The notes under the pieces: model-generated
Seen by the model: the letters and a program-made list of their open reading frames with translations, nothing else
Database searches by the model: none
Told to the model about the DNA's origin: nothing
Assembly: GCF_021603645.1 (NCBI RefSeq)
Contig: NZ_BQHJ01000008.1
Location: forward strand, 124,001-188,000
Reading direction: 5' to 3'
From: Pseudomonas pseudonitroreducens
GTDB lineage: Bacteria > Pseudomonadota > Gammaproteobacteria > Pseudomonadales > Pseudomonadaceae
Length of the DNA stretch: 64,000 nt
Translations under genes and position numbers: made by a program
Shown: in pieces, positions 36,749 through 45,030 of the stretch
Position numbering within the stretch: the stretch's first letter is position 1
Layout of the letters: each line of letters opens with the position of its first letter

Positions 36749-37678
36749 TCAACGTTCGAAAGTGACCGGGCGCAAGGGCGCGGTATTCACCTTCAGCTCG
36801 AACACGTCCGGCCGCGCGTAGTGGCCACAGGCGTCGAAGTCGAGATTGCCTTGTGCCAACTGGCCCATGTCGAGGTCTGCATAGAGCTCGGTTTCGCAGT
36901 CGAACACCGGCCCGGCCAGCACCTCGCCCAGCGGGCTGACGATCATGCTGCCGCCACGCATCACGTAGTCGTCGTCCTTGAAGTCCAGGCCGAAGGCCTC
37001 GCGGTGCTGCTGCGGATACTCGCCGAGGCGGATGGCCTGGCACGCCGAGAGCACGAATACCCGGCCTTCCAGCGCGATGTGCTGCATGGAGCTGGCCCAG
37101 GACGGCCGATCATCGGCGGTCGGTGCGCAATACAGCTCCACGCCCTGGGCGTACATGGCCTGGCGCAGCGCCGGCATGTAGTTCTCCCAGCAGATCACAC
37201 TGCCCAGCACGCCGATCTCGCTGTTCACCGGCTCGATCGTCGAACCGTCGCCGAAGCCCCAGACCAGCCGCTCCTGGCCGGTCGGCATGAGCTTGCGGTG
37301 GTAGCCGGCGATACCGCGGCCCGGCACCAGGGTGACGGCGGTGCAATACAGGGTGCGGCCGAAGCGCTCGATGATGCCGACCACGCTGATCACACCGGTC
37401 TGTTCGACATGTTCGGCCAATGCCGCCAGTTCGGGGCCGTCGAGCGCCACGGCGCCTTCGACGTAGCGCTGGTACAACTCGCGCCCGGCGCCGCTGCGGT
37501 TGCCGATCACGCTGCCGAAGCTGGCGCCCTTGGGGTAGCCGCCGATGAAGGCTTCGGGAAACACCGCCAGCTTCGCGCCCTGCTCCGCCACGCGGCGCAG
37601 GATGCCGCCGGCCTTCTCGACGCTGGCCATGGGTTCGTAGGGAACGGCGGCGGCCTGGATGATTGCTACACGGGTCAT
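36749..37678 (-). CDS. Nitrilase
   Basis: A 309-residue nitrilase that hydrolyses a nitrile to a carboxylic acid and ammonia. The triad is Glu42 in VFPEAFIGGYP, Lys in YHRKLMPT and Cys in VICWENYMPALRQAM. CWENY is the mark of true nitrilases rather than of amidases like AguB. It lies 28 bp after an MHS-family transporter gene read in the same direction, with a divergent LysR gene beyond, giving a compact nitrile-uptake-and-use unit. Arylacetonitriles or small aliphatic nitriles are known substrates of close relatives; the actual substrate is not readable. Ribosome site AGGAG precedes the ATG. Confidence 0.9.
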   Translation of the reverse strand: MTRVAIIQAAAVPYEPMASVEKAGGILRRVAEQGAKLAVFPEAFIGGYPKGASFGSVIGNRSGAGRELYQRYVEGAVALDGPELAALAEHVEQTGVISVVGIIERFGRTLYCTAVTLVPGRGIAGYHRKLMPTGQERLVWGFGDGSTIEPVNSEIGVLGSVICWENYMPALRQAMYAQGVELYCAPTADDRPSWASSMQHIALEGRVFVLSACQAIRLGEYPQQHREAFGLDFKDDDYVMRGGSMIVSPLGEVLAGPVFDCETELYADLDMGQLAQGNLDFDACGHYARPDVFELKVNTAPLRPVTFER

Positions 37679-37706
37679 GGGGACTCCTGACTGCTGGTGA
37701 AATGAA

Positions 37707-39041
37707 CTAGAAACGGCTGATGTCGTTGTCGCGGGTTTCCGGCAGGGTCTTCCACAGCACCACCAGGCACACCAGGGAAACCACTGCGAGATAGGCCGCG
37801 GGCAGATTCGCGTCGCCGGTCTGGCGGATCAGCGCGGCAGCGATGAAGGGGCCGGGGCCGGCGAGAATCGCCAGCGCCAGGTTGTGCCCCAGTGCAGCAC
37901 CGGTGGAGCGGATCGAAGCCGGGAAGACTTCCACCAGCAGCACCACGTCCATCACCGCGGTGATCGCCACCAGTACGCCCATAACCGTCAGGCCGACGAG
38001 GATCGCCAGCGAGTTGCCGGTGTTGAGCAGCAGGAAGATCGGATAGGCAAGCACCGTCAGCGCGGCAGCCGCACCGAGCAGCAGCTTGCGTCGGCCGATG
38101 CTGTCGCTGAGGCGGCCGATCATCGGGTTGACGATGACGTAGACCACCAGCGCGATGCTGCACAGCCACAGCGCACTGCTGCGCGGCAGACCGACGGTGC
38201 TGACCAGATGGTTGTTGGCGTAGGTGATGAAGTAGTACAGCGAGACGCCGAACAGCGCGGAGAAAGCGAAGGTGGTGATGAAGGCGCGGCGGCGCACGGC
38301 CTTGCTCGGTGCCTTGGCCTGGTGCGAATCACGCTGGCGCACCATCTCCTCGTAGACCGGCGTATCGCCCAGCTTGCGGCGGATGAACACGGCGATACCG
38401 GTCATCACGATGGACGCCACGAACGGCAGGCGCCAACCCCAGGCGGCCAGTTGCGCATCATCCAGCGCCGAGGAAATACTCGCCGCGGTGAAGGTGCCGA
38501 ACAGGAAGGCCAGCCCGGCCATGCCGGTGATCACACTGGCGGCGGTGGCGCGGCGGTTCGACGGCGCGCTCTCGACGATGTATATGCCGGCGCTGGACCA
38601 CTCGCCGCCGACCATCATGCCCTGGATGAAGCGCATGGCGATCAGCAGGATCGGCGCGGCGATGCCGATTGCCTCATAGGAGGGCAGCAAGCCGATGATG
38701 GTGGTGCACACGCCCATGCCGAAGACGGTGATGATCAGCACCGCGCGGCGGCCGAAGCGGTCCCCCACGGGGCCGAGGATCAGCGCGCCGAAGGGCCGCG
38801 AGAGGAAGCCGACGGCGAACACCGCCAGCGACGACAGCAGCGACACGCCCGGCGCGCTGGAGGGGAAGAACAGCATGCCGATCACGGCGGCGAAGTAGCC
38901 GTAGATGGCGAAGTCGAACCACTCCATGAAGTTGCCGATGCCGACCGCCATGGCCCGCTTGCGGATGTCCGACTGGCCACCCCTGGTATGGATACTGCTA
39001 GCACCCAAGCTTTGCGAAATCGCGTCCACAGGACTCTCCAT
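37707..39041 (-). CDS. MFS transporter of the metabolite:H+ symporter (MHS) family
   Basis: A 444-residue major-facilitator transporter with 12 predicted membrane segments. The opening GNFMEWFDFAIYGYFAAVIGMLFFP, followed by SRPFGALILGPVGDRFGRR and the MRFIQGMMVGGEWSSAGIYIVE, is the MHS (proline/betaine, shikimate, alpha-ketoglutarate) signature. It probably imports a small organic substrate or the acid made by the nitrilase next to it. AAGGG lies directly before the ATG with no spacing, so the real start may be a few codons further in, before residue 30. A divergent LysR gene is 68 bp away. Confidence 0.88.
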   Translation of the reverse strand: MESPVDAISQSLGASSIHTRGGQSDIRKRAMAVGIGNFMEWFDFAIYGYFAAVIGMLFFPSSAPGVSLLSSLAVFAVGFLSRPFGALILGPVGDRFGRRAVLIITVFGMGVCTTIIGLLPSYEAIGIAAPILLIAMRFIQGMMVGGEWSSAGIYIVESAPSNRRATAASVITGMAGLAFLFGTFTAASISSALDDAQLAAWGWRLPFVASIVMTGIAVFIRRKLGDTPVYEEMVRQRDSHQAKAPSKAVRRRAFITTFAFSALFGVSLYYFITYANNHLVSTVGLPRSSALWLCSIALVVYVIVNPMIGRLSDSIGRRKLLLGAAAALTVLAYPIFLLLNTGNSLAILVGLTVMGVLVAITAVMDVVLLVEVFPASIRSTGAALGHNLALAILAGPGPFIAAALIRQTGDANLPAAYLAVVSLVCLVVLWKTLPETRDNDISRF

Positions 39042-39109
39042 CCCTTGTTATGTTTGTGTGGACGCCAGACTAGGAAGCCCCACGACCGCAGGGCAAACGA
39101 TTAGGAAAT

Positions 39110-40036
39110 ATGAGCCGGATTAACGTACGTAATATCGCGCGGATCGACCTGAACCTGCTGCTGACCTTCCACTGCCTGATGACCGAGCGCAGCGCCACTC
39201 GCGCCTCGGCCATGCTGCACGTGACCCAGGGCGCGGTGAGCTCGGCCCTGCGCCGGCTGCGCGAGCACTTCGGCGATGAGCTGTTCATCCGCACGGCCTC
39301 CGGCATGCAGCCCACGCGCAAGGCGATGGAGCTGGCACCGAAGATCGCCGAGGCTTTGACGTCGATTTCCGGGGTGCTGGGCGCCGAGCCGGAATTCTCG
39401 CCGCGCGACTCCAGCTACGTGTTCAATATCGGCCTGTCCGACGACATCGAGGCCTACCTCGCGCCACGCATCATCAATGCCGCCGCCGCGGAAGGCCTGG
39501 GCGTCAGCTTCGCCTTCCACCAGAGCAACAGCTCGCTGTGGAAGCAGTCCCTGCAGGACCCGGACATGGACCTGGTGATCTGCAGCGAGCCCAAGGATTT
39601 CAACACCAGCTACTCGTCCCAGGTGCTGTTCTCCTCGTCCTACTCCTGCCTGTTCCGCCCCCGTGGCCGCACGACGCACGAGCCGATTGGCCTGGAGGAG
39701 TACTTCGCCGCGAATCACGTGCGGGTGTCCTACGACGGCCGGCGCGGCTTCATCGACGACATGTTCGAGGCGGCAGGCTACGCCCGGCGCGTGACCGCCT
39801 CCTTCACGCACTTCAGCGGCGCGCTGACGACGCTGATGAGCAGCGAGGTGATCGCCACCATCCCCAGCTTCGCCGCCGAGAGCTACGCGGCCATGACCGA
39901 CCTCAGCGTCAGCCCGGTACCTTTCCCGGTGCCCTCGTTCCGCTGCTTCATGCTCTGGGACATCGCCCGGCACAACAAACCGCACCACGACTGGCTGCGC
40001 CAGTTCATCGGCGAGCTGGCACAGAAGCTCGGCTGA
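39110..40036 (+). CDS. LysR-type regulator of the nitrilase unit
   Basis: A 308-residue LysR protein of the NodD/LeuO-like branch. The DNA-binding part reads LNLLLTFHCLMTERSATRASAMLHVTQGAVSSALRRLREHFGDELF. The effector domain follows. It is divergent from the MHS transporter across 68 bp, so it most likely controls the transporter and nitrilase genes; the inducer would then be a nitrile or its acid. The ribosome site AGGA is only 3 bases from the ATG at 39110. Confidence 0.85.
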   Translation: MSRINVRNIARIDLNLLLTFHCLMTERSATRASAMLHVTQGAVSSALRRLREHFGDELFIRTASGMQPTRKAMELAPKIAEALTSISGVLGAEPEFSPRDSSYVFNIGLSDDIEAYLAPRIINAAAAEGLGVSFAFHQSNSSLWKQSLQDPDMDLVICSEPKDFNTSYSSQVLFSSSYSCLFRPRGRTTHEPIGLEEYFAANHVRVSYDGRRGFIDDMFEAAGYARRVTASFTHFSGALTTLMSSEVIATIPSFAAESYAAMTDLSVSPVPFPVPSFRCFMLWDIARHNKPHHDWLRQFIGELAQKLG

Positions 40037-40065
40037 GCGACCGGCTCTGCCGGGCTCTTGATCTC

Positions 40066-40142
40066 GTAGGAGCGAGCTTGCTCGCGAACCGCCTGACGCC
40101 CGAATCGCCGAAAACTCCGTTCGCGAGCAAGCTCGCTCCTAC
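40066..40142. repeat. Inverted pair of 24-bp REP-like repeats
   Basis: GTAGGAGCGAGCTTGCTCGC-GAAC (40066-40089) and its complement (40119-40142) around a 29-bp loop, in the opposite order to the pair at 13461-13537. It stands directly before the next long inverted repeat. Confidence 0.85.
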
Positions 40143-40149
40143 AGCATTT

Positions 40150-40231
40150 GTAGGATGGGTGGAGCGCAGCGATACCCATGCTGTGCGGTGCGCGCACGTT
40201 GATGGGTATCGCTGCGCTCCACCCATCCTAC
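40150..40231. repeat. 82-bp inverted repeat of the GTAGGATGGGTGGAGCGCAG family
   Basis: Perfect arms GTAGGATGGGTGGAGCGCAG/CGATACCCAT and their complement around a 22-base loop. Together with the pair at 40066 it fills most of the gap between convergent genes. Confidence 0.85.
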
Positions 40232-40270
40232 GTTGTGCCCGGCCCCTGACAGGAGGTCCGCCGTTGTAGA

Positions 40271-40297
40271 ACGGATAACCCGTTCCAGGTTATCCGT
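40271..40297. repeat. Short relative of the GTAGGGCGCATAAC repeat family
   Basis: ACGGATAACC-cgttcca-GGTTATCCGT, a perfect 10-bp stem, matching the inner arms of the elements at 6980 and 47323. The outer arms are eroded to GTAGA and TACTA. Confidence 0.65.
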
Positions 40298-40320
40298 ACT
40301 AAGGCGAGGGCAATTCCCCG

Positions 40321-40560
40321 TCAGAGGCTTTCCAGCGGCATCGGCCGATACAGCGGCTCGCTGGCCAGCACCTTGATGCCCGACGGCGAGCTTTCCAGCA
40401 GGCGGCGTTCGCTGTCGGCCACCAGCAGTTCCAGGCCATAACCCAGCTCGCCCAGACAACTGGCAATGCTGCTCACGGCCTCCTTCGCCCACGGCAGGTC
40501 GGAATCGAAATGGCCGAGCAACTGGCCGTGGCGCTGAATGATCAGACGGTACTTCTGCAT
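40321..40560 (-). CDS. Hypothetical protein (79 aa)
   Basis: A 79-residue protein with no export signal. It reads as a small alpha/beta domain (YRLIIQRHGQLLGHF, then AKEAVSSIASCLGELGYGLELLVAD). A single Cys is present. I do not recognise a family. Good coding periodicity, a defined stop and position between the repeats and the MOSC gene support it as real. It is divergent from the MOSC gene with a long inverted repeat between them, so co-regulation is possible. A downstream role with the MOSC protein is unknown. Confidence 0.6.
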   Translation of the reverse strand: MQKYRLIIQRHGQLLGHFDSDLPWAKEAVSSIASCLGELGYGLELLVADSERRLLESSPSGIKVLASEPLYRPMPLESL

Positions 40561-40598
40561 GGAAATCTCTCGACGAAGAATCGGACTGGAATGGATCT

Positions 40599-40672
40599 TG
40601 GTATCGAATCGAAACCTTGACAGAGCCTACCGTCCTGACAGATTTTGTCCAGGTAGTTTTTGGTCGATACCA
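40599..40672. promoter_or_regulatory. Nested inverted repeats in a divergent promoter region
   Basis: Outer arms TGGTATCGA (40599-40607) and TCGATACCA (40664-40672), perfect complements 56 bp apart; inside, CTACC and GGTAG form a second pair. A TTGACA-like -35 (40617) lies inside. Such spacing fits a repressor that loops DNA between the hypothetical and MOSC genes. Confidence 0.45.
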
Positions 40673-40695
40673 TTTCCGCAGCCGAGAATCCCGCC

Positions 40696-41394
40696 ATGAG
40701 CCTGTCCGCCGTTTCCCTCGATGCCCTTCTCACCGGCCACGCCGTGCCCTTCACCCGGCCCGGCTCGCGCAGCGCCATCGCCAAACAGCCGCGCCACACC
40801 AATCTGGCGGTGACCGCGCGGGGACTGGAAACCGACGAGCAAGGCGACCTTCGCGTTCACGGCGGTATCGATAAAGCCATCCACCACTACCCGCGCGAGC
40901 ATTACGCGGACTGGGTAGCGGAATTGGGCGAGCATCCGCTGCTGAGCCAGCCCGGCGCCTTCGGCGAGAACTTCAGCACGACCGGCTGGACGGAAGCGGA
41001 CCTTTGCCTGGGCGACCGCATCCTCGCCGGCACGGCGTTGCTGGAGGTATCCCAGGGGCGCATGCCCTGCTGGAAGCTGAATGACCGCTTCGACGTGGCG
41101 CAGATGGCCCTGCGGGTGCAGGAGTCGGGGCGCACCGGCTGGTACTACCGGGTGCTGGAGGAAGGCACGGTGGCCGCTGGAGCGCTGCTGGAACTGGTCG
41201 AGCGTCCGCATCCCGAGTGGTCGCTGCAACGACTCTGCGCCGTACTGTTCGACAAGCGTGTGGACGCCGACATCCTGCGCCAGTGCCTGCAGCTGCCGCT
41301 ACCGTCGAACTGGCACCGCACGTTGTCGCGGCGCCTCGAAAATGGCGCGGTGGAAGACTGGAGCCCGCGCCTGGAAGGCGCGCCGAAAGCCTGA
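40696..41394 (+). CDS. MOSC-domain protein (YiiM-like)
   Basis: A 232-residue MOSC-domain protein. It shows GDLRVHGGIDKAIHHYPREHYADW, the PGAFGENFSTTG segment and the conserved Cys in QGRMPCWKLN, which holds the molybdenum cofactor in the mARC/YiiM family; a C-terminal helical tail follows. Members with this layout reduce N-hydroxylated compounds (E. coli YiiM). The Cys is intact, so it can be active. The ATG at 40696 has a weak ribosome site. The nearest gene upstream is the divergent hypothetical at 40321. Confidence 0.85.
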   Translation: MSLSAVSLDALLTGHAVPFTRPGSRSAIAKQPRHTNLAVTARGLETDEQGDLRVHGGIDKAIHHYPREHYADWVAELGEHPLLSQPGAFGENFSTTGWTEADLCLGDRILAGTALLEVSQGRMPCWKLNDRFDVAQMALRVQESGRTGWYYRVLEEGTVAAGALLELVERPHPEWSLQRLCAVLFDKRVDADILRQCLQLPLPSNWHRTLSRRLENGAVEDWSPRLEGAPKA

Positions 41395-41395
41395 A

Positions 41396-42346
41396 TCAGG
41401 ACTCCACGGCGCGGGCCGGAACCTGCGCGGGCGCGCGGTGCAGACCGATGGCCCAGAGCACGCCAACGGTGAGCAGAACAATTGCCAGCGCCTCCACCGG
41501 ACCGGGCAAGCGCTGCTCGTTGATGTAGGCATAGGCGCAGGCGAACAGCGTCTCGAAGACGATCAACTGGCCACCCAGGCTCATCGGCAGGCGTCGCGTC
41601 GCAGCGTTCCACAAGCCGTTGGCGACCCACGAGCCGAAGATGGCGAGGAACAGCGAGACCCACAGGAACACCATCCAGCGCTCCGTGGAAATACCCGTGG
41701 GCACTGCCTGCGGCGCAATCAGCACGCCCACCCCCGCCAGCACCACGGCCATCACGCCCGTCACCACGCCGATCAGCGTCGACCACTGGTGGCTGTTGAA
41801 GTGGCTGGCCTTCAGGTAGCGCGCGTTGGCGCTGGCGTACCACGACCAGCAGGCCACGCCACAGAAACCGCAGACGATGCCGAGAATGCGTTCGCCCGGC
41901 GTGCTGCCGGCGGCCATCAGCGCCGAGGGGTCGAGGTTGATGCAGAGGATGCCCAGCGCCACCAGGGCCAGCGGCAGCTTCATCCGCGACAGCGGCAGCG
42001 AATCGTGCTCCGAACGGCTCTGGTAGGCGATCGCCAGCGGCATGATGCCGTTGATCAGCGAGGCCGCCGCCACGCCGGCGAATTGCACCGCCGCCGAGAG
42101 CAGCGCGAAGTACAGCAGGTTGCCAGCCAGGGACAGGCGCACCAGCATCGAAAGGTCGTCACGGCTGACCCGGCGCAGCAGGCCGAGGGCCACCGGCAAG
42201 GCGATCAGCAACGAGATGGCGCCATACAGCGCGAAACGCACGGAGCTGATCAACAGCGGGTTGAACTCCGGCACCAGCGACGGCGCCAGGATCACCCCGC
42301 CCCAGATTGCCCCAGCCATGCCTGCATAGACCACCCCACGTTTCAT
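41396..42346 (-). CDS. EamA/DMT-family transporter
   Basis: A 316-residue drug/metabolite transporter with ten predicted membrane segments in two EamA repeats. It opens GVVYAGMAGAIWGGVILAPSLVPEFNPLLISSVRFALYGAISLLIAL, the typical first hairpin. The second repeat starts around ILGIVCGFCGVACWSWYASANARYLK. These proteins usually export amino acids or metabolites. The gene is divergent from a LysR gene with an operator-like dyad in between, which suggests substrate-controlled export. Its stop lies 1 base past the MOSC stop, so the two genes are convergent and almost touch. Confidence 0.85.
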   Translation of the reverse strand: MKRGVVYAGMAGAIWGGVILAPSLVPEFNPLLISSVRFALYGAISLLIALPVALGLLRRVSRDDLSMLVRLSLAGNLLYFALLSAAVQFAGVAAASLINGIMPLAIAYQSRSEHDSLPLSRMKLPLALVALGILCINLDPSALMAAGSTPGERILGIVCGFCGVACWSWYASANARYLKASHFNSHQWSTLIGVVTGVMAVVLAGVGVLIAPQAVPTGISTERWMVFLWVSLFLAIFGSWVANGLWNAATRRLPMSLGGQLIVFETLFACAYAYINEQRLPGPVEALAIVLLTVGVLWAIGLHRAPAQVPARAVES

Positions 42347-42437
42347 TTCCAACAACCTCGATACTTCGGTGAATGCCCATAAAGAGCCGTCACGGTAGCG
42401 GTTGTGATAGGTTCTGACCAAGGATAAATCCGCACCG

Positions 42438-42460
42438 AGGCATTCCCTTGAGGAATGCCT
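42438..42460. promoter_or_regulatory. Perfect LysR-type operator dyad before the EamA-linked regulator
   Basis: AGGCATTCC-CTTGA-GGAATGCCT, a perfect 9-bp inverted repeat with a 5-bp centre, 12 bp before the ribosome site of the LysR gene. It is probably the autoregulatory and activation site; as RNA it would also form a strong hairpin in the leader. Confidence 0.65.
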
Positions 42461-42482
42461 GGAGCTCTACCGGAGAACCGCC

Positions 42483-43397
42483 ATCAGCCGTTACCTGCGC
42501 ACCCTGCCGCCCCTGGAAACCCTCATCACCTTCGAGGCCGTGGGCCGCTGCGGCAGCTTCACCCAGGCCGCCACCGAGCTGTTCCTCACGCAGAGCGCGG
42601 TGAGCAAGCAGATGCGCGCGCTGGAGGACAGCCTCCAGGTGCCGCTGTTCGAGCGCAAACCGCGCGGCGTCACCCTTACTGCAGCCGGCGCGGAGCTGCT
42701 GAACACCGTGGACATGTTGCTGGAGCGCCTGCAACACAGCGTGCGGCGCATCCGCAACGTGCACCAGAGCAACGCCGTGTCGGTACTGGCGACCCACGCG
42801 ATGGCGCAGTTCTGGCTGTTCCCCAGGCTGATCGAGTTCAACAAGGCGCATCCCGGCATTGCCGTGCATGTGCACGCGATCAACGAGATGGACGAAGCCA
42901 GCCTGGTGGATTTCGACCTCGGCATCCTCTACGGCGCGGGCGACTGGACCACGCTGAACAGCCGCTTCGTGCTGCCGGAGGTGGTCTACCCCGTCGCCCG
43001 CCCGGACTTCGATGCCTCGCGCATCACCAGCCTCGAGCAGCTCGCCGCCGCGCCGCTGGTGCAACTGGATACCTCGGCCTGGAGCTGCCTGGACTGGCAC
43101 GACTGGTTCGGCCACTTCGGCAAGGATTACCAGCCGGCGGAGAGCGACCCGGTGTTCAACCAGCTCACCCTCGCCTACCGCGCCGTGCAGCAGGGCATGG
43201 GCATCGGCCTGGCCTGGGGCTTCATGGCCGACGAAGCGGTGGCCAGCGGCGAGATGCAACGGGTGACCGACCTGGCCATGGTCACCGCGCGCGGTGAGTA
43301 CCTGGTGTCGCTGCGCCATCGCGAGCTGTCGCCGGCAGCCCGGCTGTTCCACGACTGGTTGCTGGCATCACTGGGGCTGGTTGAAGCGCCTGCGTAG
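42483..43397 (+). CDS. LysR-type regulator with a non-standard start codon (ATC)
   Basis: A LysR protein of about 304 residues. The DNA-binding part reads LETLITFEAVGRCGSFTQAATELFLTQSAVSKQMRALE. The first in-frame ATG/GTG is the GTG at 42540, but starting there would remove the first 19 residues, including part of helix 1 of the DNA-binding domain. An ideal ribosome site GGAG at 42472-42475 is seven bases before ATC at 42483, exactly where ATG is expected. So the gene either starts on ATC, or lost its ATG by one substitution. It is divergent from an EamA exporter gene and overlaps the convergent HIT gene by 30 bp. Confidence 0.75.
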   Translation: MSRYLRTLPPLETLITFEAVGRCGSFTQAATELFLTQSAVSKQMRALEDSLQVPLFERKPRGVTLTAAGAELLNTVDMLLERLQHSVRRIRNVHQSNAVSVLATHAMAQFWLFPRLIEFNKAHPGIAVHVHAINEMDEASLVDFDLGILYGAGDWTTLNSRFVLPEVVYPVARPDFDASRITSLEQLAAAPLVQLDTSAWSCLDWHDWFGHFGKDYQPAESDPVFNQLTLAYRAVQQGMGIGLAWGFMADEAVASGEMQRVTDLAMVTARGEYLVSLRHRELSPAARLFHDWLLASLGLVEAPA

Positions 43398-43859
43398 CAA
43401 CCCGATCACCTGCTCGCGCGACGGCCCCTGCACCGCTGGCGGCACGGGCGCTTCGCCGAATTCGCGCCAGACGAACAGGGTCAGTTCGGCGCCGTCGGTC
43501 TGGGTGGCGGCATCCTCGATATGGGCGAACCGGCTCAACGTGCGATAGCGCTCATCGGCCCAGAACAACTCCTCCACCCAGTCGTACACCGGGATGAAAT
43601 GGAAGTGGATCGGCAAGCCTGGCGAGTGGCCGAAGCGGCCGATGTACAGCCATTTGGGTTGCAGCGTCTGTTCGAGGATACGCTGCACCTTCGCCATCAG
43701 CCCGCCCATTTCCGCCAGCGCGGCTTCCGGCAGCTCGGCCAGGGAGCCCACCGGCTGCTGCGAACCGAGCATCAGGTAGCCCGGCAAGGCGGAAGCCAGA
43801 TGGTGATTGAGCAGCCAGTGCTCGGTCTGGTGGATGACGTGGGTGGCGGGTATCTGCAT
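43368..43859 (-). CDS. HIT-family protein
   Basis: A 163-residue HIT (histidine triad) protein. The His-x-His-x-His core is IHFHFIP after HSPGLP, the catalytic loop of nucleotide hydrolases/transferases that act on nucleotide-phosphoryl bonds. The opening ATHVIHQTEHWLLNHHLASALPGYLMLG is typical of the family. The ATG at 43859 has a weak ribosome site (GGAC); a TTG at 43889 is an alternative. It overlaps the LysR gene tail by 30 bp on the opposite strand. The nucleotide substrate is unknown. Confidence 0.8.
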   Translation of the reverse strand: MQIPATHVIHQTEHWLLNHHLASALPGYLMLGSQQPVGSLAELPEAALAEMGGLMAKVQRILEQTLQPKWLYIGRFGHSPGLPIHFHFIPVYDWVEELFWADERYRTLSRFAHIEDAATQTDGAELTLFVWREFGEAPVPPAVQGPSREQVIGLLRRRFNQPQ

Positions 43860-43906
43860 CGACTGACGTCCGGCGAAACGGGACGCCAATCTAGCAGATG
43901 GAGGAC

Positions 43907-44596
43907 TCAGGCGAGCGCGACCCAGCCGCGGAAGGCGAAGCCGACGTAGAAGGCCTCGATGCGGCTGAAGCCGGCTTCCCAGAGCAGCGCTTCGTCCTGC
44001 TCGGGAGTGAGGATGTTCAGGTGCGCGTCCACGGCGCTGCGAGCCTGCTGGGCGTTGGCCGGTTCCATCCCCGAGCTGACGGCGAAATCGGCATAGCGCG
44101 ACAGCCAGCGCGCCCGCTCGCCAGCACCCTGTGGCACACAGAGGTGCGCCGTGACGAGCGCCGCCCCGGGCTTGAGCCGGGCGTGAATTTCGCGCAGCAC
44201 GCGCAGGCGTTCCGCCTCGGGCAGAAAGTGCAGGGTCAGCAGGCAGGCACCGCCGTCGAACGGGCCCGCGGGCGCGTCGTCGATATAGCCCTGCAGCAGG
44301 TCGGCGCGCCGGGCATTCGCCCCGAGCATCTGCGCCGCCACCGCGAGCATTTCGGCGGAGGGGTCGACGCCGGTAAAGCGCCAGGCTGGCTGGGCCTCGG
44401 CAAAAGCCTTGAGCTCCATGCCACCGCCGGCGCCGAGCACCAGCAGGTGACCATCGCGCGGCGCATTTTCCGCCAGCAGGATGGCCGCCATGCGATGCAG
44501 GTCGAACAGCCCGGGGACGAAGCGTGGCGGGTTTTCCGCATAGCGCGCGGCGGCTTCGGGGTCGTGGAATGGAGCCATCAGTTCGGAGGGAGTCAT
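43907..44596 (-). CDS. Class I SAM-dependent methyltransferase
   Basis: A 229-residue methyltransferase. SAM-binding motif I is LLVLGAGGGMELKAFAEA, motif II FTGVDPSAEML and a later GACLLTLHFLP matches motif IV. The remainder (HLCVPQGAGERARWLSRYADF) is typical of small, single-domain enzymes such as the Tam/UbiE-like group. The acceptor is not known. It is 16 bp past the DUF1360 gene in the same direction; an operon with the Rrf2/DUF1360 genes is possible. Confidence 0.82.
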   Translation of the reverse strand: MTPSELMAPFHDPEAAARYAENPPRFVPGLFDLHRMAAILLAENAPRDGHLLVLGAGGGMELKAFAEAQPAWRFTGVDPSAEMLAVAAQMLGANARRADLLQGYIDDAPAGPFDGGACLLTLHFLPEAERLRVLREIHARLKPGAALVTAHLCVPQGAGERARWLSRYADFAVSSGMEPANAQQARSAVDAHLNILTPEQDEALLWEAGFSRIEAFYVGFAFRGWVALA

Positions 44597-44612
44597 GCAG
44601 AGTCCTTTCTGG

Positions 44613-44999
44613 TCAGTCGGCGGCGAACAGCTTCTTCAATTCCCGCTCGCTCACAGCCTTGGCCATGGCCGTGAGAAACACCTTGAACAATAGCCCGCAG
44701 AACATCGCGGTGAGGGCAACGGTGAAGAAGGTCGCCACCAGCCAGTCGACTGGCGCCCAGCCGCTGGCGATCACTACCGGACGGTAGACCAGGGTGCCGG
44801 CGATCACCACCCAGTGGCTGAAGCAGTAGAAGCACTGGAACAGGTGGCCGACCTGCGGGTGCACCTTCCAGGCCAGGGCCCGCAGCGGAGCGAAGAGTTC
44901 GGTCTGGGTAACGGTCATGGACAGTGCCGACGCGGCGATGGCCAGGGCCAGGCAGGTCCACAGCGCACCGGCCAGCGGTGAGTTCAGGAGATCGATCAT
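44613..44999 (-). CDS. DUF1360-like membrane protein
   Basis: A 128-residue protein with three to four membrane segments (ALWTCLALAIAASALSMTV, LFQCFYCFSHWVVIAGTLVY, WLVATFFTVALTAMFCGLLFKVFL). The CFYCFSHW motif between the segments recalls the CxxC motif of DUF1360 proteins, whose role is unknown; it may bind metal or form a disulfide. It lies 104 bp after the Rrf2 gene with a near-perfect palindrome in between. A sporulation-type function known from Bacillus relatives is unlikely here. Confidence 0.75.
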   Translation of the reverse strand: MIDLLNSPLAGALWTCLALAIAASALSMTVTQTELFAPLRALAWKVHPQVGHLFQCFYCFSHWVVIAGTLVYRPVVIASGWAPVDWLVATFFTVALTAMFCGLLFKVFLTAMAKAVSERELKKLFAAD

Positions 45000-45030
45000 G
45001 GGAGGGTTCCTGGTGGGTGTCGAATCTTTC

